A stretch of 64,000 bases of DNA from Streptomyces sp. Root431 (GTDB taxonomy: Bacteria > Actinomycetota > Actinomycetes > Streptomycetales > Streptomycetaceae). Below the pieces are notes generated by a model. The model ran no database searches and was not told where the DNA came from. It was given only the letters and a program-made list of their open reading frames with translations. Positions within the stretch are counted from its first letter, which is position 1. Each line of letters begins with the position of its first letter. This document shows, one piece after another, positions 32,831 through 42,531 of this stretch. The position numbers and the translations under genes were made by a program. The DNA lies in the NCBI RefSeq assembly GCF_001426585.1, contig NZ_LMEI01000009.1, positions 844,247-908,246 of the forward strand, given 5' to 3'.

Positions 32831-33652
32831 ATGAAGCTTCGCAGCACCTCCGCCGCCGCCGCGGCCGCCGTCGTCCTCGCGCTGACCGCCACCGCCTGTG
32901 GGACCGGATCCGACTCCGGCAGCAACGGCGACAAGATCAACGTCGGCATCAAGTTCGACCAGCCGGGCCTCGGCCTGAAGACCCCGGACGGCAAGTACGC
33001 CGGCTTCGACGTCGACGTGGCCCGCTACGTCGCGAAGGAGCTCGGCTTCGCCGAGGACAAGATCAACTTCAAGCAGGCGCCCAGCGCCGAGCGCGAGAAC
33101 CTGATCAAGAACGGTGACGTCAAGTTCGTCGTCGCCAGCTACTCGATCAACGACAAGCGCAAGAAGGAGGTCGACTTCGCCGGTCCGTACTTCCTGGCCC
33201 ACCAGGACCTGCTCGTGCGCGCCGACGACAGCTCGATCACCAAGGTCGAGGACCTCAACGCCAAGAAGCTCTGCTCGGTCACCGGCTCGACCTCCGCGCA
33301 GAACGTCAAGGACAAGCTCGCCCCGAAGGCCGACCTCCAGCAGCTCGGTGGCTACTCCGAGTGCCTGACCGGCCTGGAGAACAAGGCCGTTGACGCCCTC
33401 ACCACCGACGACTCCATCCTCGCGGGCTACGCCTCGCAGAAGGAGCACGCGGGCAAGTTCAAGCTCGCCGGCCTCCGGATGAGCGACGAGAAGTACGGCA
33501 TCGGCGTCAAGAAGGGCGACGACGAGCTGCGCGGCAAGATCAACAAGGCGCTCGAGAAGATGGTCACCGACGGCACCTGGGAGAAGCTCGTCAAGGAGCA
33601 CTTCGGCCCGTCCGGCTACAAGTACGAGCCCGCGCCCAAGGTCGAGAACTGA
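32831..33652 (+). CDS. gluB: glutamate ABC transporter substrate-binding lipoprotein
   Basis: 273 residues. Lipoprotein signal with lipidated Cys at about residue 22 (LALTATAC). The mature protein is a family 3 solute-binding protein (SBP_bac_3), with the GFDVDVARYVAKELG strand-helix and the DDSILAGYA region. It captures glutamate (or a similar acidic amino acid) outside the cell. Followed by a strong intercistronic hairpin before gluC. Confidence 0.95.
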   Translation: MKLRSTSAAAAAAVVLALTATACGTGSDSGSNGDKINVGIKFDQPGLGLKTPDGKYAGFDVDVARYVAKELGFAEDKINFKQAPSAERENLIKNGDVKFVVASYSINDKRKKEVDFAGPYFLAHQDLLVRADDSSITKVEDLNAKKLCSVTGSTSAQNVKDKLAPKADLQQLGGYSECLTGLENKAVDALTTDDSILAGYASQKEHAGKFKLAGLRMSDEKYGIGVKKGDDELRGKINKALEKMVTDGTWEKLVKEHFGPSGYKYEPAPKVEN

Positions 33653-33669
33653 CCTGACCCGCTCCGGCC

Positions 33670-33702
33670 GTGACGGCCGCCCCCACACGGGGCGGCCGTC
33701 AC
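33670..33702 (+). terminator. intercistronic hairpin between gluB and gluC
   Basis: A perfect 14-bp stem (33670-33683 with 33689-33702) and 5-nt loop, 17 nt after the gluB stop and 70 nt before gluC. It is inside the operon, so it probably acts as a partial terminator or 3'-end stabiliser that keeps binding-protein mRNA above permease mRNA. Confidence 0.75.
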
Positions 33703-33771
33703 ACCGGCACCGGCCGCTGCACACGCACCGGCCTTCACACCGACCGACCACCAGGGGAGAGCGCGGGCATC

Positions 33772-34446
33772 GTGTTCGACTTTCTTGATTCCGGGCAGTA
33801 CGACCTGCTCGGCGCCTTCTGGGTGACGGCGAAGCTCGCCCTCTACTCGGCGATCGGCTCGCTGATCTGGGGCACCGCCCTGGTCGGCATGCGGGTCAGC
33901 CCGGTCCCCATGATGCGGGCGTTCGGCACCGCATACGTCAACCTCGTGCGCAACACCCCGCTGACCGTGGTCCTCGTGGCGTGCTCGTTCGTCCTCAACC
34001 AGACGCTCCGCATCACGCTCGGCGGCGGACGCTCCGAGGAGATCGGCTTCCGCCTCGCGGTCCTCGGGCTCGTCCTGTACACGGGCACCTTCGTCTGCGA
34101 GGCGCTGCGCTCGGGCATCAACACCGTCCCGCCGGGCCAGGCCGAGGCCGCCCGCGCCCTGGGCCTGAGCTTCACCCAGGTCCTCACCCTGGTGGTGTTC
34201 CCGCAGGCCTTCCGCGCGGTGGTGACCCCGCTCGCGAACGTCCTCATCGCCCTCACCAAGAACACCACGGTGGCCTCGGCCATCAGTGCCGCCGAGGCGG
34301 CCCTCCTGATGAAGGAGATGGTCGAGAACGAGGCCGACGCGCTCTTCGCCGTCTTCGCCGTCTTCGCGTTCGGCTTCATCCTCCTCACCCTCCCCACCGG
34401 CCTGTTCCTGGGCTGGGCGGCCAAGCGTCTGGCGGTGAAGCGATGA
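33772..34446 (+). CDS. gluC: glutamate ABC transporter permease 1
   Basis: 224 residues from the GTG at 33772 (VFDFLDSGQYDLLGAFWVT); GGGGAGAG lies about 12 nt upstream. Five membrane segments and the EAA-type loop (EAARALGLSFTQVLTLVVFP) that docks on GluA. Forms a heterodimeric channel with GluD. Its stop overlaps the gluD start (ATGA). Confidence 0.93.
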   Translation: MFDFLDSGQYDLLGAFWVTAKLALYSAIGSLIWGTALVGMRVSPVPMMRAFGTAYVNLVRNTPLTVVLVACSFVLNQTLRITLGGGRSEEIGFRLAVLGLVLYTGTFVCEALRSGINTVPPGQAEAARALGLSFTQVLTLVVFPQAFRAVVTPLANVLIALTKNTTVASAISAAEAALLMKEMVENEADALFAVFAVFAFGFILLTLPTGLFLGWAAKRLAVKR

Positions 34447-35333
34447 GTTCCGTCCTGTACGACACTCCCGGGCCCCGCGCCAAGCGGCGGAACGTCATCT
34501 ACACGGTCGTCTTCCTGGCCGTCCTCGGCCTGGTGGCCTGGTGGGTCCTGTCCGCCATGGCCGAGAAGAACCAGCTGGCCGCCGACAAGTGGACGCCGTT
34601 CGTCACCGACTCCCGGGTCTGGACGACGTACCTGCTGCCCGGCCTGATGGAGACGCTCAAGGCCGCCGCGCTCTCGATCCTGATCGCGCTGCCGCTCGGC
34701 GCCCTCCTCGGCATCGGCCGGCTCTCCGACCACCGCTGGGTACGGGTGCCCGCCGGCACGGTCGTGGAGTTCTTCCGCGCCATCCCGGTCCTGCTCCTGA
34801 TGATGTTCGCGGCCGCCCTGTACCGCGAGTTCACGACCATCAGCTCCGACTTCCGCCCGCTGTACGCGGTCGTCACCGGCCTGGTGCTCTACAACGCCTC
34901 GGTGATCGCCGAGGTCGTCCGGGCCGGCGTGCTCTCGCTGCCCCGGGGCCAGGGCGACGCCGCCGAGGCGCTCGGCATGCGCAAGAGCCAGACCATGCTG
35001 TACGTCCTGCTGCCGCAGGCCGTCACCGTCATGCTCCCCGCGCTCGTCAGCCAGCTCGTCGTCATCGTCAAGGACACCGCGCTCGGCGGCGCGATGCTCG
35101 GCTTCGCCGAGCTGCTCAGTCAGAACCGGCAGATCACGGCCAACTACGGCGCCAACACGATCGCCACCTTCACGGTCATCGCGCTGATCTACATCGTCAT
35201 CAACGCGCTCCTCACCCACCTCGCCGGCCGCCTGGAGAGGCGCATGCGGCGGGGCAAGAAGTCCACCTCGGTGACGATCCCGGCCCAGGGCGCGGTCACC
35301 GACGTGGAGACGATGACGGTCAGAGGCTCCTGA
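34443..35333 (+). CDS. gluD: glutamate ABC transporter permease 2
   Basis: 296 residues. A longer N-terminus than GluC with an extra membrane segment (about 18-38), then the amino-acid permease core and EAA loop (DAAEALGMRKSQTMLYVLLP). The C-terminal 35 residues are a charged cytoplasmic tail. Overlaps gluC by 4 nt and ends the operon. Confidence 0.94.
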   Translation: MSSVLYDTPGPRAKRRNVIYTVVFLAVLGLVAWWVLSAMAEKNQLAADKWTPFVTDSRVWTTYLLPGLMETLKAAALSILIALPLGALLGIGRLSDHRWVRVPAGTVVEFFRAIPVLLLMMFAAALYREFTTISSDFRPLYAVVTGLVLYNASVIAEVVRAGVLSLPRGQGDAAEALGMRKSQTMLYVLLPQAVTVMLPALVSQLVVIVKDTALGGAMLGFAELLSQNRQITANYGANTIATFTVIALIYIVINALLTHLAGRLERRMRRGKKSTSVTIPAQGAVTDVETMTVRGS

Positions 35334-35524
35334 CCCGAACAGCATCCGCAGGACAACAGGGGGGGCCGGAGCGGTACTGACTTCAGGTCAGCCGCACCGC
35401 GCCCACCCCGTCGCTTGACGCAAGCACCCTCAGTGGGTTGCATACGGTCTGTGATCAACCACCGGGCTCGTGCCACACTCAGCTGTGCTGCCCTCATGAC
35501 CGTCCGGCCTTCAGGAGCCGCGCC

Positions 35525-37237
35525 GTGGACCCGGTGATCATCGTGGGCGCTGGGCCGGTAGGCCTCGCGCTCTCCCTCGCGCTCGCCGCGCAGGGCGTGC
35601 CCAGCGTCGTCCTCGACGAGGGCGCGGGCAAGGAGGAGCCGCGCCCCGCGCGGACCGCCGTCCTGCGCGCCGACATGGCCGCGATGGTCGAGCGCCTCGG
35701 CTGCACCACCCTCCGCGACGAGGGCGTGCGCTGGGTCGGCCTGCGCAGCGTGCGCCGCCGCCAGGTGATGCGCCACACCGCGCTCGACCTGGGACTCAGC
35801 GGTACGGAGGAGTGGTCGGAGGACCCCGACGCCCCGTCCGCTCCGGCCGCCCCGCTGCACATCCCGCAGCACGCCCTGGCGCGCGGGCTTCGCGACGCGA
35901 TCGCCCACCAGAAGCTCATCCGCCTCGTCACCGAGTCCCGGCTCGACACGATCGAGCAGGACAAGGACGGGGTCGTCGCCCACACCCGGGGCCCGGAGGG
36001 CACGTGGTGGCGCGGCAGCCACCTCGTCGGCTGCGACGGCGCCCGGTCCACCGTGCGCAAGCTGCTCGGCATCCGCTTCCCCGGCCGCACGGCCGTGGAG
36101 CGGCACGCGGTCGCCGCCCTGCGCACCGAACTCCCCTGGCCCGGCGAGGCCATGCTGCACCGTCAGCCCCCGTGGCGGGGCGTCGGCGAGGAGATCACCG
36201 CCCGCCCGCTGCCCGACGGCGTGTGGCGGATCGACTGGCTGCTCCCGCCGCGCGGCGAGCTGGTCACCCCGGACGCGCTGGTCACCCGTATCCGCGAGAC
36301 CCTGGCCGGGTGGTGCGACGGGGTGACGCCCCCGTACGAGCTGATCGACACCGGCGTCCACACCCTGCACCACCGGCTCGCCCGGCGCTGGCGGATCGAC
36401 CGGGTGCTGCTCGCCGGGGACGCGGCCCATCTGCTGGGCGCGGTCGGCACCCAGGGCCTCGACGAGGGGCTCAGGGACGTGGACAACCTCGCCTGGAAGC
36501 TCGCCCACACCTGGCACCACGGCGCCTCGGAGCGGCTGCTCGACAGCTACCAGAGCGAGCGGCGGACGGCCATCGCCTCCCGGCTGCGCGCGGCGGACCA
36601 GTCGCTGCCGGTGCTGCGCGGCGGCGGCGGCCTGCGGACGTACTTCCTCGGGGCCGCGCGCGGCCACGACGCCCTGCTGACCGACGGCCATGTGGGGCGC
36701 GGCCCGCTCGGCGCGCCCCCCGCGTACCCGCACTCCCCCCTCGCGCCTCCGAGCGCCGAGGGGCAGACGCCGGTGGGCACCCCGACGGGCGCCCCGGTCG
36801 AGGACGTCCGCGTGACCGCCCCGGACGGCACGACCGTAAGGCTCCGGGACCGGCTCGGGCAGGGCCGGCTCCTGGTCCTCCTCGTCGCCCCCGGGACAGG
36901 CGTGTGGGACCGCCGCCACTGGCGGACCGCCGGCGTGATGCCCCGGCTCGAAGAGGCCGTCCGCGCCCTCCCGGCGAAGGCCGAGGTCCTGGTGACCGAG
37001 GCGTATCCCGGGGCTCCGGCCCACGCCGTCCTGCTCGTCCGCCCCGACGGACACCTCGTCGCGTCTTTCTCCGGGGTCCGCCCCGAGGAGCTGTACGCGG
37101 CGGCCGACGCGGCCCGCGGCGGGTCCGCGACCGCCGACGTGCCGTCCGAAGCGGCGGCCGACGCACCCGCCGACGACACCGCGGACGAGCCCGCGGAAGT
37201 GTCCGCGGCGAGCGACCACACGGTGGACATGCATTGA
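35525..37237 (+). CDS. FAD-dependent aromatic-type monooxygenase
   Basis: 570 residues from the GTG at 35525 (AGGAG, 7-nt spacing). The FAD Rossmann motif VIIVGAGPVGLALSLALA opens the protein. The DG motif appears as VGCDGARSTVRKLLG, and the second FAD motif as LLAGDAAHLLGAVGTQGLDE, where the usual PP after GDAAH is missing. The C-terminal thioredoxin-like domain (about 430-530) is typical of PheA/MhpA-type hydroxylases. The last 45 residues are Ala/Asp-rich and probably disordered. The substrate is unknown; no biosynthetic cluster surrounds it. Confidence 0.9.
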   Translation: MDPVIIVGAGPVGLALSLALAAQGVPSVVLDEGAGKEEPRPARTAVLRADMAAMVERLGCTTLRDEGVRWVGLRSVRRRQVMRHTALDLGLSGTEEWSEDPDAPSAPAAPLHIPQHALARGLRDAIAHQKLIRLVTESRLDTIEQDKDGVVAHTRGPEGTWWRGSHLVGCDGARSTVRKLLGIRFPGRTAVERHAVAALRTELPWPGEAMLHRQPPWRGVGEEITARPLPDGVWRIDWLLPPRGELVTPDALVTRIRETLAGWCDGVTPPYELIDTGVHTLHHRLARRWRIDRVLLAGDAAHLLGAVGTQGLDEGLRDVDNLAWKLAHTWHHGASERLLDSYQSERRTAIASRLRAADQSLPVLRGGGGLRTYFLGAARGHDALLTDGHVGRGPLGAPPAYPHSPLAPPSAEGQTPVGTPTGAPVEDVRVTAPDGTTVRLRDRLGQGRLLVLLVAPGTGVWDRRHWRTAGVMPRLEEAVRALPAKAEVLVTEAYPGAPAHAVLLVRPDGHLVASFSGVRPEELYAAADAARGGSATADVPSEAAADAPADDTADEPAEVSAASDHTVDMH

Positions 37238-37263
37238 TTCCGCGCGGGCGCGCATGGTGTACT
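37234..37263 (+). promoter_or_regulatory. putative promoter giving a leaderless Cys-leader transcript
   Basis: TTGATT at 37234-37239 and TGTACT at 37258-37263 with 18-bp spacing. The predicted transcription start falls at or just before the GTG at 37271. The -10 match is imperfect. Confidence 0.4.
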
Positions 37264-37270
37264 CCGGAGC

Positions 37271-37357
37271 GTGACCGACACCGATGTGCGCCTGTGGCGG
37301 AGGGTCCATCTGGACCTCGTCCGCTACGCGGGCTGCATGTGTCGCCCGTCCTGCTGA
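37271..37357 (+). CDS. putative Cys-containing leader peptide
   Basis: 28-residue ORF beginning GTG-ACC-GAC and reading MTDTDVRLWRRVHLDLVRYA, then GCMCRPSC. Three Cys codons cluster in the last seven positions. The Arg/His-Val-Asp-Leu-x-Arg pattern before the Cys codons is that of actinobacterial leader peptides upstream of sulfur-metabolism operons. Cysteine dioxygenase follows 94 nt later and rhodanese after it. By analogy with cysteine-responsive attenuators in mycobacteria, slow decoding of Cys codons could tune the operon. Too short for routine gene calling; the arrangement supports it strongly. Confidence 0.72.
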   Translation: MTDTDVRLWRRVHLDLVRYAGCMCRPSC

Positions 37358-37451
37358 CTTCGCCCCCTTCTCCGCGCGCGCCCCGCCACTGACGTCCGTC
37401 CGTGTGCCCGGTGCCGTCGCGCGCTCCTCGCGAACCTCAGGACGGTCATCC

Positions 37452-37997
37452 GTGCCCCAGCGTGTCCCCACACCCTCCCCCGTCGTCTCCGAGCCGCCCT
37501 CCGCCGCCCCGACGGCGGCCGAGCTCCTCGACTTCGTCCGCCGGACCGCCGCCGACCGGGAACTGGTCGACTCCCTCCCCCTCGACCCCGAGGGGCGTAC
37601 GTGGGTACGGCTCGACGGCCCGGGCGGCAGCGAGGCCTGGCTCATCGGCTGGCCGCCCGGCACGGGAACCGGCTGGCACGACCACGCCGAGTCGCTGGGC
37701 GCCTTCGCGACCGCGCGCGGGGCGCTGACCGAGAACGCGCTCGCGGTCCGGCTCCCGGCGAGCGGCTGGAAGACCCTGGAGCTGGCCGACGGCCTCGACC
37801 GCTCCCGCCGGCTGTCGGAGGGCGACGGCCGCGCCTTCGGCCGCCATCACGTCCACGAGGTCCTGAACGAGTCCCCCGACGCCCACGCGGTGTCGGTGCA
37901 CGCGTACTACCCGCCGCTCCCACTGATCCGGCGGTTCAGCCGGGCGGGCGCGGTACTCCGCCTTGAGCAGGTCGAGCGCCCGGAGGACTGGCAATGA
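37452..37997 (+). CDS. cysteine dioxygenase family protein
   Basis: 181 residues from the GTG at 37452 (AGGACGG upstream). Cupin fold with the iron ligands in GWHDHAESLGAF (HxH) and a third His in GRHHVHEVLN. Cysteine dioxygenases oxidise cysteine to cysteine sulfinate in the cytoplasm, removing excess cysteine. As in most bacterial members the Cys of the Cys-Tyr crosslink is Gly. It overlaps the rhodanese start by 4 nt and follows the Cys leader peptide. Confidence 0.9.
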   Translation: MPQRVPTPSPVVSEPPSAAPTAAELLDFVRRTAADRELVDSLPLDPEGRTWVRLDGPGGSEAWLIGWPPGTGTGWHDHAESLGAFATARGALTENALAVRLPASGWKTLELADGLDRSRRLSEGDGRAFGRHHVHEVLNESPDAHAVSVHAYYPPLPLIRRFSRAGAVLRLEQVERPEDWQ

Positions 37998-38491
37998 GCG
38001 AGGAACGAGTCGGCATCGAGCACACGGCCGCGGAACGAGTGGCTGAGGAACGAGCGGGCATCGAGCACACGGCTACGGAACAAGCAGGCATCGAGCGCGT
38101 GGGCATCGACGAGCTGCTCGAACGGATCCGGGCGGGCATCGACCGAATCGCCCCCCGAGCCGCCCACGAGGCGTACGAGGCGGGTGACGCACTCCTGGTG
38201 GACACGCGCTACGCGGCCCTGCGGCAGCGGGACGGGCTGATCCCGGGTGCGCTGGTCGTGGAGCGCAACGAGCTGGAATGGCGGCTCGACCCGCTGGGCA
38301 GCCACCGCGCGCAGGAGGCGGACAGCCACGACCTGCGGGTGGTCGTCCTCTGCAACGAGGGCTACGCCTCCTCCCTCGCGGTCGAGTCCCTCCGCCGGCT
38401 GGGCCTGCACCGCGCGACGGACCTCATCGGCGGCTTCCAGGCCTGGAAGGCGGCGGGCCTCCCCGTCCTGCTCCCGGCGACCGCCGGCTGA
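37994..38491 (+). CDS. rhodanese-like sulfurtransferase
   Basis: 165 residues. Residues 1-45 are repeats of ERVGIEHTA-type units from DNA tandem repeats. The rhodanese domain (about 48-160) has LLVDTRY, and the active-site loop CNEGYASS with the catalytic Cys, then GGFQAWKAAGLPV. It probably handles sulfane sulfur or sulfite produced downstream of the cysteine dioxygenase reaction. Coupled by an ATGA overlap. Confidence 0.92.
   Translation: MSEERVGIEHTAAERVAEERAGIEHTATEQAGIERVGIDELLERIRAGIDRIAPRAAHEAYEAGDALLVDTRYAALRQRDGLIPGALVVERNELEWRLDPLGSHRAQEADSHDLRVVVLCNEGYASSLAVESLRRLGLHRATDLIGGFQAWKAAGLPVLLPATAG
38002..38097. repeat. tandem repeats in the rhodanese N-terminus
   Basis: Two near-identical 27-bp units (38002-38028, 38047-38073) and a shortened third (38077-38097), each containing GGCATCGAGC, separated by related spacers. 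All stay in frame. Confidence 0.75.
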
Positions 38492-38533
38492 CGGAACCCG
38501 GAACGGGACGGACGAGCCCTTCTCTCCCCCCGG

Positions 38534-39100
38534 TCAGAAGGACTCGTCCAGCCCGTCCGTGTCCTCGCCCTCGGCCTCCAGCGCCTGGCGGACTACGCGG
38601 AGGGCCATGCCCTCGGGATACCCCTTGCGGGCGAGCATCCCGGCGAGGCGGCGCAGGCGCCGGTCTCTTTCGAGACCGCGGGTGGCGCGCAGCTTGCGGT
38701 CGACGAGCTCGCGCGCCGTGGCCTCCTCCTGCTCGGAGTCGAGCTGCTCCACCGCTTCCTGGATGAGAGTCGGCTCGACGCCCTTGGTCCGCAGCTCGCG
38801 GGCGAGGGCACGACGGGCGAGGCCCCGGCCGTGGTGGCGGGACTCCACCCAGGCCCCCGCAAAGGCGGCGTCGTCGATGAGCCCGACGTCCTCGAAGCGG
38901 GAGAGGACCTCTTCCGCCACGTCGTCGGGGATCTCCCGCTTGCGCAGGGCGTCGGCCAGCTGCTTGCGCGTGCGGGGGGTCCCGGTGAGCAGGCGCAGGC
39001 AGATCGCCCGCGCCCGCTCAGCCGGATCCTGGGGTGACGGCTCCTTCTCGGCCCTCGACGAGTCGGGGCCGTCACCCGGCCATTCGGTGCGACCGGTCAC
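38534..39100 (-). CDS. recX: recombination regulator RecX
   Basis: 188 residues from the GTG at 39100, 4 nt after the recA stop; a longer frame reaches into recA and encodes only Arg/Pro-rich sequence. Three-helix repeats typical of RecX are seen (ARAICLRLLTGTPRTRKQLA, DDVAEEVLSRFEDVGLIDDA, LARRALARELRTKGV). RecX binds and restrains RecA filaments. Co-transcribed with recA, as in other actinobacteria. Confidence 0.94.
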   Translation of the reverse strand: MTGRTEWPGDGPDSSRAEKEPSPQDPAERARAICLRLLTGTPRTRKQLADALRKREIPDDVAEEVLSRFEDVGLIDDAAFAGAWVESRHHGRGLARRALARELRTKGVEPTLIQEAVEQLDSEQEEATARELVDRKLRATRGLERDRRLRRLAGMLARKGYPEGMALRVVRQALEAEGEDTDGLDESF

Positions 39101-39104
39101 CGGT

Positions 39105-40241
<1,137 letters not shown>

Positions 40242-40378
40242 GGGTTCCACCCGGTTTGCTTGAGTCGATCGCTTCATGTGAAAGACGCTAACCCCTGCCA
40301 CTGACAATGGGCCCCGACGTCCCCTCCGACCTGTGGACAACTCGCCGACAAGCCCGCGATTCCCAGGGCCGGACCTCC

Positions 40379-40408
40379 ATCAGAATGGATGTTCGATTTT
40401 ACTGTCAA
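40379..40408 (-). promoter_or_regulatory. recA promoter
   Basis: Read leftward, TTGACA (40408-40403), an 18-bp spacer and TCTGAT (40384-40379). Transcription would start near 40372, giving a leader of about 130 nt to recA. Confidence 0.75.
40383..40395 (-). promoter_or_regulatory. LexA/SOS box of recA
   Basis: CGAACATCCATTC read leftward: an actinobacterial CGAAC-N4-GTTC box with one mismatch in the second half. It is the sequence I remember from Streptomyces recA promoters. It covers the spacer and the edge of the -10, so bound LexA would block transcription. Confidence 0.8.
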
Positions 40409-40468
40409 GCGCACCACGCGCCCCGACACGCCCCTTCTGCGACTCCGTCCCGCGCCCTCGAAGCTTGA

Positions 40469-40921
40469 TCACCCCGCGTCCGTCCCTCCGGACTCTTCGA
40501 GCCGGTACAGCTCGGGCACGGAGATCTTGATCGGCTCCTGGGTGGTGCGGGCGATCACGACGACCGCGGGTTCGTTCGGGTCGGGGTTCTCTTCGCGGTG
40601 CGGGACGAACGGGGGGACGAGGAAGAAGTCGCCCGGGTCGGCGGCGAGCCGTACCTCCTGCGTGCCGTCGTGGTAGACGAAGACGGGGTGGCCGCTCACC
40701 ACGTAGATCCCCGCCTCCGAGTCGCCGTGGTGGTGGTTGTCCGTCGAGCTCAGCGGCGGGTTCTCCACGAGGCCCATCCAGAGCCTCTTCGAGCCGACCG
40801 TGCCTCCGCTGATGGCGGCGTAGCCGTCCAGTTCGCCGGAGCCGACGTGGTGGACGCGGTTGTTGACCGGCGCGCGATCGCCGGAGCCCGGTGCGGACGC
40901 GGAGCTGTCGTGGATAGCCAT
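40469..40921 (-). CDS. cupin domain protein
   Basis: 150 residues. Cupin motif 1 is DNHHHGDSEAGIYVVSG and motif 2 FLVPPFVPHREENP, giving a full His/Glu metal site. The N-terminus (about 20 residues) is Ser/Gly-rich. GAGAGG precedes the ATG. Single-domain cupins of this type include small dioxygenases and isomerases as well as non-catalytic ligand binders. It shares the recA upstream region tail-on; no operon partner. Confidence 0.87.
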   Translation of the reverse strand: MAIHDSSASAPGSGDRAPVNNRVHHVGSGELDGYAAISGGTVGSKRLWMGLVENPPLSSTDNHHHGDSEAGIYVVSGHPVFVYHDGTQEVRLAADPGDFFLVPPFVPHREENPDPNEPAVVVIARTTQEPIKISVPELYRLEESGGTDAG

Positions 40922-41057
40922 GGTTCAGCCTCTCGGTTCGGTTGCCTGACCCGAACCAGGCTGCAACTCCCCTATCGGGAAGGGCAATTGCTCTTGCCGT
41001 TCCGGCAAACCGCCTGCCCACGGAGACCGCCGGCGCCGCGCGCTCTAGCCTGGTGCG

Positions 41058-41807
41058 ATGACGTACGAGGGGGACTTCCGGGTCGGAGACGTGCTGTCCG
41101 TCGCCTGCCCGTTCACGCCGGCCACCGTCGAACGAGGTGTGGCGTGGGGCCACGTCTCGGTGCGGTGGCCGTGGCGGCGCATCGATGCCGACAGCGACTT
41201 CTTCCGCTGGAACGGGGTCGTCGCCCTCGGTGTGGACGGTGACGGGGATGCCCCGTCGGAGGTCGGGATGGAGCTGTTCCGGACCGACCCGCCGCCCGGG
41301 CGCCTGAAGGCGGGAGACGCCTGCCGGGTCGGAGTTCCGCCGACCGTGGTCCACGTGACCGCCGTCGAGCACCACGCGCCTCCGCTGGAGACGGGCTGGC
41401 TGCCGCGCCCCGAACTGGCCGTGACCGTACTGCCCCGCGGTCTGTCCTACCGGGAGTTCCCGGACGGCAGCCACCTCAACGGCGAGGGGTACGCCCTGTA
41501 CCCGGGCGACGGGATCCCGTTCGCCTTCGAGCTGCTGATGCGGCCGTACCCGTTCCTGCGGCCGGGCGACGAAGTCGCCGACGCCGCCGGGCGGGCGTGG
41601 CTCTTCGGCGGCCCGTGGGACTGGTCCGCCTTCGATGGGGAAGGGCCCGGCGCGGGCCCCGAATGGCCGCTCGTCCTCCTGACCCGATCGGGAGAGCCCT
41701 GCTCCGCCGCGGACGCGGAGGCGGCGGCCGAGGGCACGGCGACCGGTTCCCATCAGGAGACCGTCCGGCGCTGGATGTCCCTCACCGAGGCGTCGCCCAC
41801 ACCCTGA
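41058..41807 (+). CDS. conserved hypothetical protein
   Basis: 249 residues, not recognised. No signal peptide or membrane segment; Trp/Pro/Gly-rich with short strand-like stretches (VSVRWPWRRIDADSDFFRWN, LFGGPWDWSAFDGEG). Codon use matches neighbours. A -10-like TAGCCT ends 6 nt before the ATG, suggesting a leaderless mRNA. A methyltransferase gene follows after 58 nt with its own TAGGAT-like element. Real gene by coding statistics; function unknown. Confidence 0.72.
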   Translation: MTYEGDFRVGDVLSVACPFTPATVERGVAWGHVSVRWPWRRIDADSDFFRWNGVVALGVDGDGDAPSEVGMELFRTDPPPGRLKAGDACRVGVPPTVVHVTAVEHHAPPLETGWLPRPELAVTVLPRGLSYREFPDGSHLNGEGYALYPGDGIPFAFELLMRPYPFLRPGDEVADAAGRAWLFGGPWDWSAFDGEGPGAGPEWPLVLLTRSGEPCSAADAEAAAEGTATGSHQETVRRWMSLTEASPTP

Positions 41808-41865
41808 CCCGCCCCTCCCGCCGCCTAGGATCGGCCCACTGACCGGTACGGAGAGGACACGGGCG

Positions 41866-42531
41866 ATGGCGGGCGACGAGCGGGAGCTGGCCGAGGCCCA
41901 GCGGGCGCACTGGCAGAGCACGTACTCCGCCCATCCCGGCATGTACGGCGAGGAGCCGTCCGCGCCGGCGGTCCACGCGGCCTCCGTCTTCCGCTCCGCC
42001 GGAGCCCGGGATCTGCTCGAACTCGGCGCCGGTCACGGCCGTGACGCCCTGTACTTCGCCGACGAGGGCTTCACCGTCCGCGCCACCGACTTCTCCGCCA
42101 CCGGCCTGGAGCAGCTGCGCCGCGCCGCGCTCGCCCGGGGCACGGCGGAGCGGGTCACCACGGACGTCCACGACGTCCGCGACCCCTTGCCGCTGCCGGA
42201 CGCCTCGGTCGACGCCGTCTTCGCGCACATGCTGCTGTGCATGGCCCTGTCCACCGAGGAGATCCGGGCCCTCGTCGCCGAGGTCGCCCGGGTCCTGCGG
42301 CCGGGCGGCACCTTCGTCTACACCGTCCGCCACACCGGCGACGCCCACTACGGCGCCGGAATCGCCCACGGCGACGACATCCACGAGCACGGCGGCTTCG
42401 CCGTGCACTTCTTCCCCCGCGAGCTGGTCGACGCCCTCGCCGAGGGCTGGACGCTGGACGAGGTCCACGCCTTCGAGGAGGGCGACCTGCCCCGCCGTCT
42501 GTGGCGCGTCACCCAGACCCTGCCCCGCTGA
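41866..42531 (+). CDS. class I SAM-dependent methyltransferase
   Basis: 221 residues. SAM motif I LLELGAGHGRDALYFADEG, an acidic motif II segment (VRATDFS) and a post-motif PDASVDAVFAHMLL fit Methyltransf_11/25 type. AGAGGA lies upstream of the ATG and a TAGGAT -10-like element at 41826-41831. Its 3' end overlaps the convergent SGNH hydrolase by 23 nt. Substrate unknown. Confidence 0.9.
   Translation: MAGDERELAEAQRAHWQSTYSAHPGMYGEEPSAPAVHAASVFRSAGARDLLELGAGHGRDALYFADEGFTVRATDFSATGLEQLRRAALARGTAERVTTDVHDVRDPLPLPDASVDAVFAHMLLCMALSTEEIRALVAEVARVLRPGGTFVYTVRHTGDAHYGAGIAHGDDIHEHGGFAVHFFPRELVDALAEGWTLDEVHAFEEGDLPRRLWRVTQTLPR

Noticed and set aside
35334..38491. FAD monooxygenase region as part of a biosynthetic gene cluster
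   Set aside because: No polyketide, peptide synthetase, terpene or tailoring partner genes flank it; neighbours are transport and sulfur metabolism genes.
40323..40340. Upstream start for recA giving 33 extra residues
   Set aside because: The extension has no similarity to RecA, and MAGTDREKALDAAL is the standard Streptomyces N-terminus.
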